From contig JAFVVN010000033.1 of NCBI GenBank assembly GCA_017502125.1, positions 1-32,732 of the forward strand: a stretch of 32,732 bases of DNA, written 5' to 3'. The notes beneath the pieces are model-generated. The model saw only the letters and a program-made list of their open reading frames with translations, did no database searches and was not told the origin of the DNA. Every line of letters begins with the position of its first letter. Position 1 is the first letter of the stretch. The stretch is from Bacteroidales bacterium (GTDB lineage: Bacteria; Bacteroidota; Bacteroidia; Bacteroidales; UBA932). Of this stretch, positions 32,454 to 32,732 are shown one piece after another. Made by a program: the position numbers and the translations under genes.

Positions 32454-32732
32454 CTATTTTACAGAATTTATTACAGCCTCAAATGCCTGAGGATTGTTCA
32501 TAGCAAGGTCTGCAAGCACCTTACGGTTGAGTCCGATGTTCTGCTTTGCAATGCGACCCATAAACTGAGAATAAGTCATACCGTACTGACGTGCAGCGGC
32601 ATTGATTCTCTGGATCCAAAGTGCGCGGAATGATCGCTTCTTGTTCTTACGATCTCGGTAAGCATAAGTGAGACCCTTCTCATAAGTGTTCTTTGCTACC
32701 GTCCATACGTTCTTTCTTGAAAGAAAATTACC
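32454..32732 (-). CDS. rplT: 50S ribosomal protein L20, C-terminal 92 residues (runs off the window)
   Basis: The minus strand is open from the window edge to TAG at 32454-32456. It reads [20 protein letters not shown], then [39 protein letters not shown] and [20 protein letters not shown], the conserved core and end of L20. The missing N-terminal part would be about 25 residues. In most bacteria rplT follows infC and rpmI, expected just outside the window. Confidence 0.96.
   Translation of the reverse strand, partial: GNFLSRKNVWTVAKNTYEKGLTYAYRDRKNKKRSFRALWIQRINAAARQYGMTYSQFMGRIAKQNIGLNRKVLADLAMNNPQAFEAVINSVK

Overview
The window looks like chromosomal DNA of a member of the order Bacteroidales (phylum Bacteroidota). 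The supporting signs are the Bacteroidota promoter form TTG-N19-TAnnTTTG ahead of several genes and RNAs, the near absence of Shine-Dalgarno sequences, a FimA/Mfa1-type fimbrillin operon, families largely confined to the phylum (DUF4295, DUF4296, DUF3575, DUF4922), and the rpmB-rpmG-DUF4295 order. No mobile element, CRISPR array or phage gene was seen. Nearly all genes lie on the minus strand. The species cannot be named from the sequence alone.

Layout: 1-220 is the start of an alpha/beta hydrolase. 344-496 holds a 50-residue unknown protein on the plus strand. 500-692 (minus) is a structured non-coding RNA with a consensus promoter and an intrinsic terminator, possibly a Bacteroidales 6S-type RNA. 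It is followed by a PagL-like outer-membrane lipid A deacylase, prfB and, divergently, murI.

From 14040 down to 4276 runs a tightly spaced, apparently single transcription unit of eight genes: HU-like/CCDC81-type membrane protein, acyl-ACP thioesterase, Nudix hydrolase, family 2 glycosyltransferase, a DUF4922-SpoIID fusion, an AmpG-like permease, a lipoprotein serpin and a NamZ-type exo-muramidase (DUF1343). Three of these (NamZ, AmpG-like permease, SpoIID domain) point to turnover and recycling of peptidoglycan fragments. The unit meets murI, a peptidoglycan precursor gene, tail to tail with a 13-base overlap.

14166-16905 contains tRNA-Asn(GTT), a FISUMP-domain secreted protein, a probable remnant of a small Bacteroidales peptide gene, a D-2-hydroxyacid dehydrogenase and tRNA-Leu(CAG). 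From 22693 down to 16895 is a five-gene fimbrial operon: HELAH-motif lipoprotein (putative metallopeptidase), DUF3575 protein, OmpA/TPR lipoprotein, FimA-like fimbrillin and FimB/Mfa2-like anchor. An inverted repeat sits in front of it.

From 30303 down to 22847 is a seven-gene housekeeping operon: ftsY, pheT, DUF4296 lipoprotein, amidohydrolase, radical SAM protein, dtd and deoC. It has a promoter before ftsY and a terminator after deoC. The right end holds rpmB-rpmG-DUF4295, signal peptidase I (lepB) and the 3' part of rplT.
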